A stretch of 64,000 nucleotides of DNA from Cupriavidus plantarum (GTDB taxonomy: Bacteria; Pseudomonadota; Gammaproteobacteria; Burkholderiales; Burkholderiaceae), in NCBI RefSeq assembly GCF_905397285.1, contig NZ_CAJPUX010000008.1, positions 28,666 to 92,665 on the forward strand, in the 5' to 3' direction. The notes below the pieces were generated by a model. The model saw only the letters and a list, made by a program, of their open reading frames with translations. It did not search any database and was not told where the DNA came from. Below are positions 8,897-17,178 of this stretch, one piece after another; position 1 is the stretch's first letter; each line of letters begins with the position of its first letter. The position numbers and the translations under genes are program-made.

Positions 8897-9835
8897 ATGG
8901 CGCTTCGCCCACGGACACTTCAAGGACTTCCGCCCTTGCCCGACGCCCTGCCCGCCTCCGCGCCCGGTGAATTCCCTACCTTCGAGACATCGGATTTCGC
9001 GGGCGAGGGGTCGTTCTACTTCGACCTCGTGCGACTGGAAGATCGGGACGACATCCCGCGCGGCTTCCTGCATCGGCACAACTACTACCACCTGCTCTGG
9101 ATGACGCGCGCGAGCGGCACGCACATGCTCGATTTCGCGCACTTCGAAGTACGCGACCACGCCGTGTTCTTTTTGTCGCCGGGACAGGTCCATGCATGGA
9201 CGTCGTCGGTCAAGCCGTATGGCTACGTGCTGAACTTCAGCACCGACTTCTTCGCGCGGATGTTCCCGCGCGCCGACGATGTGGCCAAGTTCCCGTTCTT
9301 CCATCCCACGCGCGGCAACAGCGCGCTCTACCTCAGTCAGGACCAGCACGACGGCATGCTGCCGTTGCTCGACGAAATGGAACGGGAGGCGCGAGACCGG
9401 CAACCGGGCTCGACCGATGTCGTGCAGGCCTGCCTGCTGATACTGCTCACGCGCCTGCGCCGGCTATGCGCGGACGAGGAGCCCGCGGGCGGCGCCGGCC
9501 CCCATCAGGCCCTCACGCGACGGTTCGCCATGCTCGTGGAGACGCACTACCTCACCTTCGGCACCATCGGCCAGTACGCCGAAGCGCTGTGCGTGAGCGA
9601 GCGGCAGCTCAACGACGCGGTCAAGCGAACGCTCGCGCGGACCGCGAGCCAGGTGGTGCAGGAGCGCGTCGTGCTGGAAGCGAAGCGCTGGCTCAGCAAT
9701 ACGGAGACAGGCATCGCGGAGATTGCGTTCCGTCTCAACATCGAAGATCCCGCCTACTTCGCGCGCTTCTTCAAGAAGCAGACCGGCCTGACGCCGGGCG
9801 ACTTCCGCAAGAAGCACTGCCGCCCGCTTTCCTGA
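8897..9835 (+). CDS. AraC-family transcriptional regulator
   Basis: The 312-residue protein has a cupin-like N-terminal sensor domain (about 35-150, including HRHNYYH) and a C-terminal double helix-turn-helix (about 205-305, ending with the AraC signature around AEIAFRLNIEDPAYFARFFKKQTG). It lies 152 bp upstream of a Bug protein gene in the same direction and may regulate that cassette. Its ATG sits within four bases of the LysR relic on the opposite strand, so its left edge coincides with a rearrangement boundary. Confidence 0.88.
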   Translation: MALRPRTLQGLPPLPDALPASAPGEFPTFETSDFAGEGSFYFDLVRLEDRDDIPRGFLHRHNYYHLLWMTRASGTHMLDFAHFEVRDHAVFFLSPGQVHAWTSSVKPYGYVLNFSTDFFARMFPRADDVAKFPFFHPTRGNSALYLSQDQHDGMLPLLDEMEREARDRQPGSTDVVQACLLILLTRLRRLCADEEPAGGAGPHQALTRRFAMLVETHYLTFGTIGQYAEALCVSERQLNDAVKRTLARTASQVVQERVVLEAKRWLSNTETGIAEIAFRLNIEDPAYFARFFKKQTGLTPGDFRKKHCRPLS

Positions 9836-9838
9836 AGC

Positions 9839-9858
9839 CGGGCCGCGGGAACGGCCCG
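9839..9858. repeat. GC-rich hairpin after the AraC gene
   Basis: CGGGCCG (9839-9845) pairs with CGGCCCG (9852-9858) around a 6-nt loop, starting five bases after the AraC stop. The following bases are A-rich rather than T-rich on the plus strand, so it is not a canonical intrinsic terminator in that direction. It may still stabilise or end the transcript. Confidence 0.35.
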
Positions 9859-9987
9859 CAAAAAAGTCCAATCGTTCGTCCGATCCGTCCTAACGCTTCG
9901 ATAGCGTGCCTGCGTAAAGTGCAAGGCAAGCAGCAAGCCGGACCCACGTCCGTTTTGCCATAAGAACCAGAAGCACAGGAGACAGAC

Positions 9988-10962
9988 ATGTTCAGCGCCA
10001 TCGCTCCCATGCGGCGCTTTGCCGTGGCCGCGGCATTGGCCATCACCACGTTCAACGCCATGGCCGAGTATCCCGACAAGCCCCTGCGCGTCATCGTCCC
10101 GTTCGCGGCGGGCGGCGCCACCGACGTAATCGCGCGCACCGTCGCGCAGTCGATGTCCGCGCGCCTCGGCCAGTCGATCGTGGTGGAGAACAAGGCCGGC
10201 GCCAACGGCAATATCGGCGCGGTATCGGCGGCACGCGCGGCGCCGGACGGCTATACGCTGCTGATGGCCACGTCGAGCCATGCCATCAACGCGTCGCTGT
10301 ACCAGAAGCTCGACTACAGCCTGACGAAAGACTTCGTCGGCCTGTCCAACCTCGCCTCCGTGCCGTTGCTGCTGGTGGTGAACCCGTCTGTTCCGGCCAG
10401 GTCCGCGAGCGAGCTTGCCGCCTATGCCAAGGCCAATGCGGGCCGCGTCAACTACGCGTCGGGCGGCACCGGTACCGCATCGCATCTGGCAGGCGAGCAG
10501 TTCAGCACGCTAACCGGCGCAAAGATGACGCACGTCGCCTACAAGGGCGGCTCGCAGGCGCTCAACGACGTCATGGGCGGCCAGGTGCAGGTCATGTTCG
10601 CGAACCTGCCGGAGGTGCTGTCGCAGGTCCAGGGCGGCAAGCTCCGGGCGCTCGCCGTCACCGGCAACAAGCGCCACGCCGCGCTGCCCGACGTGCCCGC
10701 GTTCTCGGAAACGCCTTATGCGGGCATGACCGCGCGCTCCTGGTTCGGCCTGTTCGTCCCCGCCGGCACACCGCCGGCGGTGGTCGAAAAGCTCTCGCAG
10801 GCCATCGTGCAGAGCGTCGCCGATCCCGCCGTCAAGGAGCGCCTCAAAGGCCTCGGCGCCGATCCTGTCGGCGACGATCAGCCCGCGTTCCAGAAGTACG
10901 TGAATCAAGAGGTGTCGCGTTGGGCCGTGCTCGTGAAGCAGTCCGGCGCGACCGTTGACTGA
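9988..10962 (+). CDS. Tripartite tricarboxylate transporter substrate-binding protein (TctC/Bug family)
   Basis: The 324-residue protein has a signal peptide (about 1-26) and typical Bug blocks: YPDKPLRVIVPFAAGG, ENKAGANGNIGA and the HVAYKGGSQA region. It is an orphan binding protein without tctAB. A ribosome-binding site AGGAGA precedes the ATG. It is followed 35 bp later by the NIPSNAP gene, so the two are probably cotranscribed. The AraC gene upstream and the MarR gene downstream are candidate regulators. Confidence 0.92.
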   Translation: MFSAIAPMRRFAVAAALAITTFNAMAEYPDKPLRVIVPFAAGGATDVIARTVAQSMSARLGQSIVVENKAGANGNIGAVSAARAAPDGYTLLMATSSHAINASLYQKLDYSLTKDFVGLSNLASVPLLLVVNPSVPARSASELAAYAKANAGRVNYASGGTGTASHLAGEQFSTLTGAKMTHVAYKGGSQALNDVMGGQVQVMFANLPEVLSQVQGGKLRALAVTGNKRHAALPDVPAFSETPYAGMTARSWFGLFVPAGTPPAVVEKLSQAIVQSVADPAVKERLKGLGADPVGDDQPAFQKYVNQEVSRWAVLVKQSGATVD

Positions 10963-10997
10963 CCCGGTTAAATCCCCGCCATTCTTCGAGGAAACTC

Positions 10998-11315
10998 ATG
11001 CTGTACGACGTCCGCACCTACACCTGCCGTCCCGGCACGATCAAGAAACACCTGGCGCTGTACGCCGAGCACGGCTACGCGATCCAGAGCCGTCATCTGG
11101 GCAAGCCGCTCGCGTACATGCAGACTGACACCGGCAACGTCAACAGCTATACGCATATCTGGGTGTACGAGAGCGCCGCGGACCGTGAAGCCAGGCGGCA
11201 GTCCCTGCAGAAAGACCCGGCGTGGGTCGAGTACCTCAAGCTCAGCGCGGAGGCCGCCTATCTCGTCAGCCAGGAAAACAAGCTGATGACGCCGGTATCG
11301 TTCTTCCAGCCCTAA
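10998..11315 (+). CDS. NIPSNAP family protein
   Basis: The 105-residue protein matches the small single-domain NIPSNAP family: a beta-strand opening MLYDVRTYTCRPGT, a middle HIWVYESAADRE segment, and a C-terminal stretch ending in PVSFF. These proteins form dimeric alpha-beta barrels and are often found in catabolic operons; their biochemical role is unclear. It follows the Bug gene closely and has a good ribosome-binding site (GAGGA). Confidence 0.85.
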   Translation: MLYDVRTYTCRPGTIKKHLALYAEHGYAIQSRHLGKPLAYMQTDTGNVNSYTHIWVYESAADREARRQSLQKDPAWVEYLKLSAEAAYLVSQENKLMTPVSFFQP

Positions 11316-11328
11316 TGCGCGGGTATCA

Positions 11329-11359
11329 GTATCTGTTCATCGACTGAGGGATCAGATAC
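11329..11359. promoter_or_regulatory. Inverted repeat before the MarR gene
   Basis: GTATCTG (11329-11335) and CAGATAC (11353-11359) form a perfect 7-bp inverted repeat with a 17-bp spacer, 36 bp upstream of the MarR start codon. It is a reasonable candidate for MarR autoregulation. No promoter could be fixed with confidence. Confidence 0.4.
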
Positions 11360-11394
11360 ATTGGCGGTTCCAGTCCTTCTCGACGGGGACCGCC

Positions 11395-11847
11395 GTGAAA
11401 CACTACACCCGCAAGAATTACGAGCTGACGGAGAGCATCGGCTTCCTCCTGAACAAGGCCCGCAACGGCATGCTCATGGAAGTGGATGCGGCACTGCGTC
11501 CGCTCGAGATCACGGGCCAGCAGATGGGTATCCTGCTGGCGCTGGTGCGCGGAGAAGTCTCGACGCCGCTCGAGATCAGCCGCGCGCTCGGCATCGACAC
11601 GGGCCTGACCACGCGCATGCTCGACAAGCTCGAGAACAAGGACCTGGTGCAGCGCCGGCGCTGTGAGGAAGACCGGCGCGTCGTGCACGTCCTGCTCACG
11701 CAGAAAGGCACCGAAGTCGCCCGCCGCATCCCCGATGTCACGCCGGACGTGCTCAATCGCCGGCTCGAAGACTTCACGATCGACGAATTCAACGAGCTGT
11801 TGCGCCTGCTGAAGAAATTCACCGGGGACGACCTGCATCCCGGATAG
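11395..11847 (+). CDS. MarR-family transcriptional regulator
   Basis: The 150-residue protein has the MarR winged helix core, with helix TPLEISRALGIDTGLTTRML and the wing CEEDRRVVHVLLTQKG. It starts at GTG (11395); the next in-frame ATG would remove part of helix 1. It probably represses transcription until a small aromatic or lipophilic ligand binds. It follows the Bug-NIPSNAP cassette and has its own inverted repeat upstream. Confidence 0.9.
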   Translation: MKHYTRKNYELTESIGFLLNKARNGMLMEVDAALRPLEITGQQMGILLALVRGEVSTPLEISRALGIDTGLTTRMLDKLENKDLVQRRRCEEDRRVVHVLLTQKGTEVARRIPDVTPDVLNRRLEDFTIDEFNELLRLLKKFTGDDLHPG

Positions 11848-11901
11848 GCGCTACACCGCGCCGCCGCGCCGCCGCCATGACACGTTTTACAATCGCCGGC
11901 G

Positions 11902-12648
11902 ATGCCACACACCATTCCCGCCTCGACGCCACCCGGCATGCCCGACGCCCTCGTTTGTCACTACTGGCATGGCGAAACGCCGCGCAGCCGCTCCATCGGC
12001 GATACCATCATCACCGGCATGGTGGATATCCCGCCGCCGCCATCGCGCCTGCGGGCGGACTGGGCCCGCGAACTCGCCCACCACATGGACCTCGAGGCCG
12101 GCGACGTCGACAGCCTGCCACTGGCGCGGGCACGCACACGCTGGCCCGAGTACGCAAGCTGCGTCCGCGCGGCCGCCGACTGGACCGCGCGCGTCGGTTT
12201 GCCGGGTGTTCTGACGGGTCGCGACGTCGCGCTCATGGTTTGCCGCGGCGCGCGGTATCACCATGACGGCGAGCAGTACGGCGGCATGGCGTTCTGCAAC
12301 CTGTTCTTGAGCGAGGACAGCGAGCAGGACGTGCATTTCCCCTGGCTCGATCTGCGCGTGCCATTGGGGCGTGGCACGCTGCTCGTGTTCGACACCTGCC
12401 AGCCCCACGCCGTGATCCCGCGCGGCGCCAGCCGATTTGCCGACCGCGACTTCCCCGCGGACCGCGACAACACCCAAGTCTTCCTGACCTGGGAGCTGCC
12501 GATCGAAGATCCGCGGGTCGCGCAGGCCTTGCATATCGCCGTCGACGCCGTCCCGCCTGGCGCGCCGCTTCCCGATGACGGTCAACTGCGACAACGCGGC
12601 CGGCGCGTTTCGGTGCATCCCGAGACCGCACAGTTGGTTCTCTCCTGA
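11902..12648 (+). CDS. 2-oxoglutarate/Fe(II) oxygenase-like protein
   Basis: The 248-residue protein is not a named family I can confirm, but its C-terminal half has the layout of a 2OG-Fe(II) dioxygenase. A proximal His-x-Asp lies at His120-Asp122 (RYHHDG), followed by strands and a distal His169 in CQPHAV, with a nearby Arg174. The ribosome-binding site is weak, and Met13 (MPDALVCHYW) is an alternative start. Substrate unknown. It is isolated between the MarR gene and the dme operon. Confidence 0.6.
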   Translation: MPHTIPASTPPGMPDALVCHYWHGETPRSRSIGDTIITGMVDIPPPPSRLRADWARELAHHMDLEAGDVDSLPLARARTRWPEYASCVRAAADWTARVGLPGVLTGRDVALMVCRGARYHHDGEQYGGMAFCNLFLSEDSEQDVHFPWLDLRVPLGRGTLLVFDTCQPHAVIPRGASRFADRDFPADRDNTQVFLTWELPIEDPRVAQALHIAVDAVPPGAPLPDDGQLRQRGRRVSVHPETAQLVLS

Positions 12649-12690
12649 CAGACAACGCCTGAGCGCCATCGCGTCCGCTGTGACGCTTCT

Positions 12691-12714
12691 GATAGTATAC
12701 CCCCCTATACTATC
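12691..12714. promoter_or_regulatory. RcnR/CsoR-type operator and promoter of the dmeRF operon
   Basis: A perfect 9-bp inverted repeat with arms GATAGTATA (12691-12699) and TATACTATC (12706-12714) flanks six C residues (12700-12705). A palindrome centred on a run of six G/C is the hallmark of RcnR/CsoR-family operators. The right arm contains TATACT, a good -10 element, and a TGACGC at 12681 could serve as -35. Repressor binding would therefore block RNA polymerase directly. Confidence 0.75.
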
Positions 12715-12725
12715 TGGATCGTTTT

Positions 12726-12989
12726 ATGAGTCACACCATCCACGACAAGCAGAAGCTGCTGAACCGCGTCCGCCGCATCCGCGGGCAGATCGATGCCATC
12801 GAGCGGGCACTCGAACAGGAGAAGGGCTGCATGGAAGTGCTCCAGCAGATCACCAGCTGTCGCGGCGCGATGAACGGCCTGCTGACGGTCGTTCTGGAGG
12901 ATCATATTCGGACGCACCTGGCCGACGCGGATGGCGAGCCGGAGGCACGTGAGCAGCTGATCGACGTCGTCCGCAGTTATTTCAAGTAG
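12726..12989 (+). CDS. dmeR: DmeR, RcnR/CsoR-family nickel/cobalt-responsive repressor
   Basis: The 87-residue all-helical protein belongs to the CsoR/RcnR/FrmR family. It has His3, Cys35, His60 and His64, exactly the four side-chain ligands of E. coli RcnR for nickel/cobalt, and opens MSHTI like RcnR. FrmR (formaldehyde) lacks the last His, and CsoR uses a different set, so a Ni/Co sensor is favoured. It is the first gene of a two-gene operon with the CDF transporter 16 bp downstream and carries its own operator in the promoter. Rhizobial DmeR is the closest named analogue. Confidence 0.85.
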   Translation: MSHTIHDKQKLLNRVRRIRGQIDAIERALEQEKGCMEVLQQITSCRGAMNGLLTVVLEDHIRTHLADADGEPEAREQLIDVVRSYFK

Positions 12990-13004
12990 ATCGGGAGTAT
13001 CGAC

Positions 13005-13979
13005 ATGCATACGCACGACCTGTCTCCGTGGACGCACTCGCACGTCTTCGACACCGGCAATCAGGCGGCCGAGCGCGGCACGCGCATCGTCATGGCCATT
13101 ACCGCGATCACGATGTTCGTGGAGATCGCCGCTGGCCTGTGGTTCAACTCGATGGCGCTCCTGGCCGATGGCTGGCACATGAGTTCCCACGCGCTGGCCA
13201 TCGGCCTCAGCGCCTTTGCCTACGCGGCCGCGCGCCGCTATGCCAATGATGAGCGCTTCTCCTTCGGCACCTGGAAAATCGAAGTGCTCGCGGGCTTCGC
13301 CAGCGCCATCGTATTGATGGGTATTGCCGCACTGATGGTCTATGGCTCCGTCGAACGCATGATCAGTCCGCAGGCGATCCATTATCAGGAAGCGATGGCC
13401 GTCACGGCCGTCGGGCTCGTCGTCAACCTCGCATGCGCGATGATCCTCGGCGGCGCGCATGGCCACGATCATCACCACGGTCACGATCATCATCACCATG
13501 GCCACGGCCACCATCATCACGATGCGGGCGGCCACGCGCACGACCTCAACCTGCGCTCGGCTTACGTCCACGTGCTTGCCGACGCCGCGACCTCGGTCCT
13601 CGCCCTGCTTGCCCTCGCGGGCGGCTGGATGTTCGGCTGGGGCTGGCTCGATCCGGCGATGGGCATCGTCGGCGCGATGCTCGTCGGCATCTGGGCATTC
13701 GGCCTGATGCGGCAGACGGGCGTCGTCCTGCTGGACCGCGAAATGGATCATCCCGTGGTCGGCGAAATCCGCGAGGTGCTGGACACCTTCAATACGGGTG
13801 CCGAGGGGACGCAGGTCGCGGACCTGCATGTCTGGCGCGTGGGCAAGAACAAGTTCTCCTGCGCGATCAGCCTCGTCACACATGACGCGGCGTTGACGCC
13901 CGAGCGCGTGCGCAAGGCGCTCCGCATCCATGACGAGATCGTCCACGTCACGGTGGAGATCCATCGCTGTCAGGACTAA
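13005..13979 (+). CDS. dmeF: DmeF, cation diffusion facilitator (Co/Ni/divalent metal efflux)
   Basis: The 324-residue inner-membrane protein is a CDF transporter with about six membrane segments. Metal-site residues are visible in TM2 (LLADGWHMSSH, residues 53-62) and TM5 (HVLADAATS). A very His-rich cytosolic loop spans about residues 151-180, and the N-terminus also has His residues. DmeF-type CDFs export cobalt and other divalent metals. Pairing with an RcnR-type repressor makes Ni/Co-induced export the best prediction. Confidence 0.88.
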   Translation: MHTHDLSPWTHSHVFDTGNQAAERGTRIVMAITAITMFVEIAAGLWFNSMALLADGWHMSSHALAIGLSAFAYAAARRYANDERFSFGTWKIEVLAGFASAIVLMGIAALMVYGSVERMISPQAIHYQEAMAVTAVGLVVNLACAMILGGAHGHDHHHGHDHHHHGHGHHHHDAGGHAHDLNLRSAYVHVLADAATSVLALLALAGGWMFGWGWLDPAMGIVGAMLVGIWAFGLMRQTGVVLLDREMDHPVVGEIREVLDTFNTGAEGTQVADLHVWRVGKNKFSCAISLVTHDAALTPERVRKALRIHDEIVHVTVEIHRCQD

Positions 13980-13991
13980 GGGCCAAACAAC

Positions 13992-14017
13992 ATGGCCCGT
14001 CACGCATGACGGGCCAT
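13992..14017. terminator. Hairpin between convergent dmeF and katG
   Basis: An 11-bp perfect stem, ATGGCCCGTCA (13992-14002) with TGACGGGCCAT (14007-14017), closes a 4-nt loop between two convergent genes. It lacks a clear T-run on either strand, but its position suggests a shared bidirectional terminator. Confidence 0.6.
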
Positions 14018-14048
14018 CGACACGACAAGCAAAACTACCGCAACGCCA

Positions 14049-16304
14049 TCACGTCCGGAGATCGAACCTGTCGAGGTCCATCACCTTGGCCCAGGCGCCC
14101 ACGAAGTCCTTGACGAACTTGGCGGCACCGTCCTCGCTCGCATAGACCTCGCTCAACGCGCGCAACTGCGCGTGCGAACCGAAGACCAGATCCACACGCG
14201 AGCCCGTCCAGCGGACGTTGCCCGTCTTGCGATCGCGGCCTTCGAACACGTCGCGCGACACAGGCTTCCACTCCACGCTCATGTCCAGCAGGTTTCGGAA
14301 GAAGTCATTGGTCAGCGTCCCCGGGCGATCGGTGAGCACGCCGTGCCGGTCCTTGCCGGTATGCACGTCGAGCACGCGCAGGCCGCCGATCAGCGCCGTC
14401 ATCTCGGGCGCGGTGAGCGTCAGCAACTGCGCCTTGTCGATCATCAGATGCTCCGCCTCGACACGCACGCGCGGATTGATGTAATTGCGGAACGCGTCGG
14501 CCACCGGCTCCAGCGCGCCCATCGACTTGACGTCAGTCTTCTCCTGCGACGCGTCCATGCGGCCGGGCGAGAAAGGCACCGTGACCTTCGTGCCTGCGCT
14601 CTCCGCGGCTTTCTCGATGCCCGCCGCGCCGGCGAGCACGATCAGATCGGCCAGCGAGATCTTCTTGCCGCCCGATTGTGCGCCATTGAAGTCGCGTTGC
14701 ACGCCTTCGAGCGTCTCCAGTACCGTCGCCAGCTCAGCGGGATCGTTGGCCACCCAGTCCTTCTGCGGCGCAAGCCGAATACGGGCACCGTTGGCGCCGC
14801 CGCGCTTGTCGGAACCCCGGAACGTCGAGGCCGACGCCCATGCGGTCTTCACGAGCTGCGAAACCGGCAGTCCCGTCGCAAGGATCTTCTGCTTGAGCGC
14901 CGCCACGTCGGCATCGTTGACGAGTGGATGGTCCACCGGAGGGATCGGGTCCTGCCACAGCATTTCCTCGGCGGGCACTTCCGGCCCGAGATACCGCGCG
15001 CGCGGTCCCATGTCGCGGTGCGTCAGTTTGAACCACGCACGGGCGAACGCATCGGCAAAGGCCGCGGGATCGTCCTTGAACTTGCGCGAGATCGGCTCGT
15101 AGACCGGATCGAAACGCAGCGACAGGTCGGTCGTCAGCATCGTCGGCTTGAGCTTCTTCGACGGGTCGTACGCATGCGGCACGACTTCGGGCCCGTCCTT
15201 GGCCACCCACTGGTGGGCGCCCGCCGGGCTTTTCGTGAGTTCGTAGTCGAACCCGAAAAGGTTCTCGAAGAAGCCGTTGCCCCATTTCGTGGGCGTGGTC
15301 GTCCACGTGACCTCGAGCCCGCTCGTGATCGTGTCCGCGCCCTTGCCGGTGCCGAATGAACTCTGCCAGCCGAGCCCCTGCAACTCGAGCGCGGCGCCCG
15401 CGGGTTCTGCGCCAACGTTGCTCGCCGGACCGGCACCGTGCGTCTTGCCGAACGTGTGGCCGCCCGCGATCAGCGCGACGGTCTCCTCGTCGTCCATCGC
15501 CATGCGTCCGAAGGTTTCGCGAATGTCATGCGCGGCCGCCACGGGGTCGGGATTGCCGTCGGGCCCTTCCGGGTTGACGTAGATCAGGCCCATCTGCACG
15601 GCACCGAGCGGGTTCTCGAGATGACGTCCCGGATCGGTGCGGCTCTGCTCCTGGCCATGCATGTCCTCGTCGGCCACGAGCACGCCCGCGTCGTCATACT
15701 TGCCCGCAGCGCCCTTGCCATACCGCACGTCGCCGCCGAGCCACGTTTTCTCGTTGCCCCAGTAAACGTCCTGATCGGGTTCCCACGTATCCTCGCGTCC
15801 GCCGGCAAACCCGAGCGTCTTGAAGCCCATCGACTCCAGCGCCACGTTGCCGGTGAGGATCATCAGGTCCGCCCAGGAGATCTTCTGCCCGTACTTCTGC
15901 TTGATGGGCCATAGCAGACGCCGCGCCTTGTCCAGGCTCACGTTGTCCGGCCAGCTGTTGAGCGGCGCAAAGCGCTGCTGGCCGCGTCCACCGCCTCCCC
16001 GGCCATCTCCGATGCGATAGGTACCGGCACTGTGCCATGCCATGCGAATGAACAGGCCGCCGTAGTGGCCGAAGTCGGCGGGCCACCATTCCTGCGAATC
16101 GGTCATCAGTGCCGTGAGGTCCTTCTTCACGGCGGCCAGGTCGAGGCTCTTGAATGCCTCGGCGTAGTTGAATTCCTTGTCCAGGGGATTGGACTTGTCG
16201 GAATGCTGGCTCAGCAGATCCAGCCGCAACTGTTTTGGCCACCAATCCCTGTTGGTGGTGCCGCCACCGGCGGCATGGTTGAAGGGACACTTTTCATCAG
16301 ACAT
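14049..16304 (-). CDS. katG: Catalase-peroxidase KatG
   Basis: The 751-residue protein is a bifunctional haem catalase-peroxidase. The distal site is RMAWHSAGTY (Arg87, Trp90, His91), the proximal His lies in GGHTFGKTHG, and the Tyr (MGLIYVNPEGP) and Met (RMAMDDEE) of the covalent Met-Tyr-Trp adduct are present. The C-terminal half is the usual degenerate duplicate. I chose MSDEKCPF at 16304, the standard KatG opening, over an upstream in-frame ATG at 16397. It removes hydrogen peroxide in the cytoplasm. An OxyR-like half-site lies upstream at about 16451. Confidence 0.96.
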   Translation of the reverse strand: MSDEKCPFNHAAGGGTTNRDWWPKQLRLDLLSQHSDKSNPLDKEFNYAEAFKSLDLAAVKKDLTALMTDSQEWWPADFGHYGGLFIRMAWHSAGTYRIGDGRGGGGRGQQRFAPLNSWPDNVSLDKARRLLWPIKQKYGQKISWADLMILTGNVALESMGFKTLGFAGGREDTWEPDQDVYWGNEKTWLGGDVRYGKGAAGKYDDAGVLVADEDMHGQEQSRTDPGRHLENPLGAVQMGLIYVNPEGPDGNPDPVAAAHDIRETFGRMAMDDEETVALIAGGHTFGKTHGAGPASNVGAEPAGAALELQGLGWQSSFGTGKGADTITSGLEVTWTTTPTKWGNGFFENLFGFDYELTKSPAGAHQWVAKDGPEVVPHAYDPSKKLKPTMLTTDLSLRFDPVYEPISRKFKDDPAAFADAFARAWFKLTHRDMGPRARYLGPEVPAEEMLWQDPIPPVDHPLVNDADVAALKQKILATGLPVSQLVKTAWASASTFRGSDKRGGANGARIRLAPQKDWVANDPAELATVLETLEGVQRDFNGAQSGGKKISLADLIVLAGAAGIEKAAESAGTKVTVPFSPGRMDASQEKTDVKSMGALEPVADAFRNYINPRVRVEAEHLMIDKAQLLTLTAPEMTALIGGLRVLDVHTGKDRHGVLTDRPGTLTNDFFRNLLDMSVEWKPVSRDVFEGRDRKTGNVRWTGSRVDLVFGSHAQLRALSEVYASEDGAAKFVKDFVGAWAKVMDLDRFDLRT

Positions 16305-16435
16305 GCTTTCTCCTTTGGGGACTACACGCACGTATTCTTCTGAGCTTTCCGCGTCAACACAGTGAGGTCTGGCCAGCGAGGCCGGACCGCCGCACACGAA
16401 ATATAGTCAAGACGCTGCGTCAACAACATGTGAGG

Positions 16436-16465
16436 ATAGCAATCGCATCGATAGTGCATTGCTAT
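16436..16465. promoter_or_regulatory. OxyR-like half-site and inverted repeat upstream of katG
   Basis: ATAG-N7-CTAT (16451-16465) matches one half of the OxyR consensus exactly. It also lies in a larger inverted repeat, ATAGCAAT (16436-16443) with ATTGCTAT (16458-16465). The next upstream block in OxyR register is CAAT at 16440-16443 (three of four). Peroxide-responsive control of katG is expected in beta-proteobacteria, but the site is only a partial match and lies about 130-160 bp from the start codon. Confidence 0.4.
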
Positions 16466-16602
16466 GACGGCTGTATGAACTGGCGCAGGGCATCCGATGG
16501 TCGGGTTAGTCCCGACTGTCGTAGCGTCCGCGTGCGTCCGATGCCGACCTATAGTGGGCATACGCAAAGACAACTGCAGCGAACACGCTCGGAGGTTGCG
16601 TC

Positions 16603-17085
16603 ATGACAATGGCCACTACGCTGGCGCGGAGCCTGACCCGCAAACAGGTCCGCTTTGAAACCGTGCGCCGCGTCCGCGGCCCGGCTTCCACTCACCCGGA
16701 ATCTCCCGCTCCCGACACGTACATTCCGGGCGATCGGCTGGCCCGGACCGTACTGCTGGAGGACGATCGCGGATACGTCATCGCGGTCCTGCCCTCCACG
16801 CATCGCCTGCGCCTGTCGGAGATCTGCGCGCAGAGCGGCCGCGCGCTCAAACGCGTACACGGCGACGGCGTGCGGGAGGTGTTTCGTGACTGCGCATTCG
16901 ATGCGCTGCCGCCCATCGGCATGCTGCACGACACGCCGACGTGGATCGACGATAGCCTGCTGTTGCACGGCGACGTCTATTTCGAGTCCGGCGATCGGGA
17001 AGAAGTCGTGCATATGACCACCGCCGAGTTCGGCGCGCTGTTCGCCGACGCGCGTCACGGGCACTTCTCTCATCGCATGATGTAG
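16603..17085 (+). CDS. YbaK/ProX-type aminoacyl-tRNA deacylase-like protein
   Basis: The 160-residue protein matches the YbaK/prolyl-tRNA synthetase-associated domain. The block PPIGMLHDTPTWIDDSLL and the following YFESGDREEVVHM correspond to the conserved C-terminal part of the fold. Family members hydrolyse mischarged aminoacyl-tRNA. The first 45 residues are a non-conserved, Pro- and Arg-rich extension. A strong ribosome-binding site (GGAGGT) sits upstream of the ATG. It is divergent from katG. Confidence 0.72.
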   Translation: MTMATTLARSLTRKQVRFETVRRVRGPASTHPESPAPDTYIPGDRLARTVLLEDDRGYVIAVLPSTHRLRLSEICAQSGRALKRVHGDGVREVFRDCAFDALPPIGMLHDTPTWIDDSLLLHGDVYFESGDREEVVHMTTAEFGALFADARHGHFSHRMM

Positions 17086-17100
17086 ACCGCGCAACACACC

Positions 17101-17131
17101 GTAACTTTCAATTTTTATAATTGAAGGTTAC
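17101..17131. promoter_or_regulatory. Palindrome upstream of the CGNR gene
   Basis: GTAACTTTCAAT (17101-17112) and ATTGAAGGTTAC (17120-17131) match at 11 of 12 positions around a 7-bp AT-rich spacer. It ends 47 bp before the CGNR start. The GTAAC/GTTAC ends recur in the palindrome upstream of the alpha/beta hydrolase at 17847-17889, suggesting one regulator for both. Confidence 0.5.
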
Positions 17132-17178
17132 GCACCGAGGTATCGGGAATACAATGGTGTGCTCTTTCTGGAGGCACC

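Noticed and set aside
8699..9403. 234-residue minus-strand frame as a complete gene
   Set aside because: Only the last 60 or so residues look like LysR; the rest is antisense to the AraC gene and has no LysR HTH.
13470..13540. Repeated CATCAC-type pattern in dmeF as a DNA repeat or CRISPR
   Set aside because: It simply encodes the His-rich metal-binding loop of the CDF transporter.
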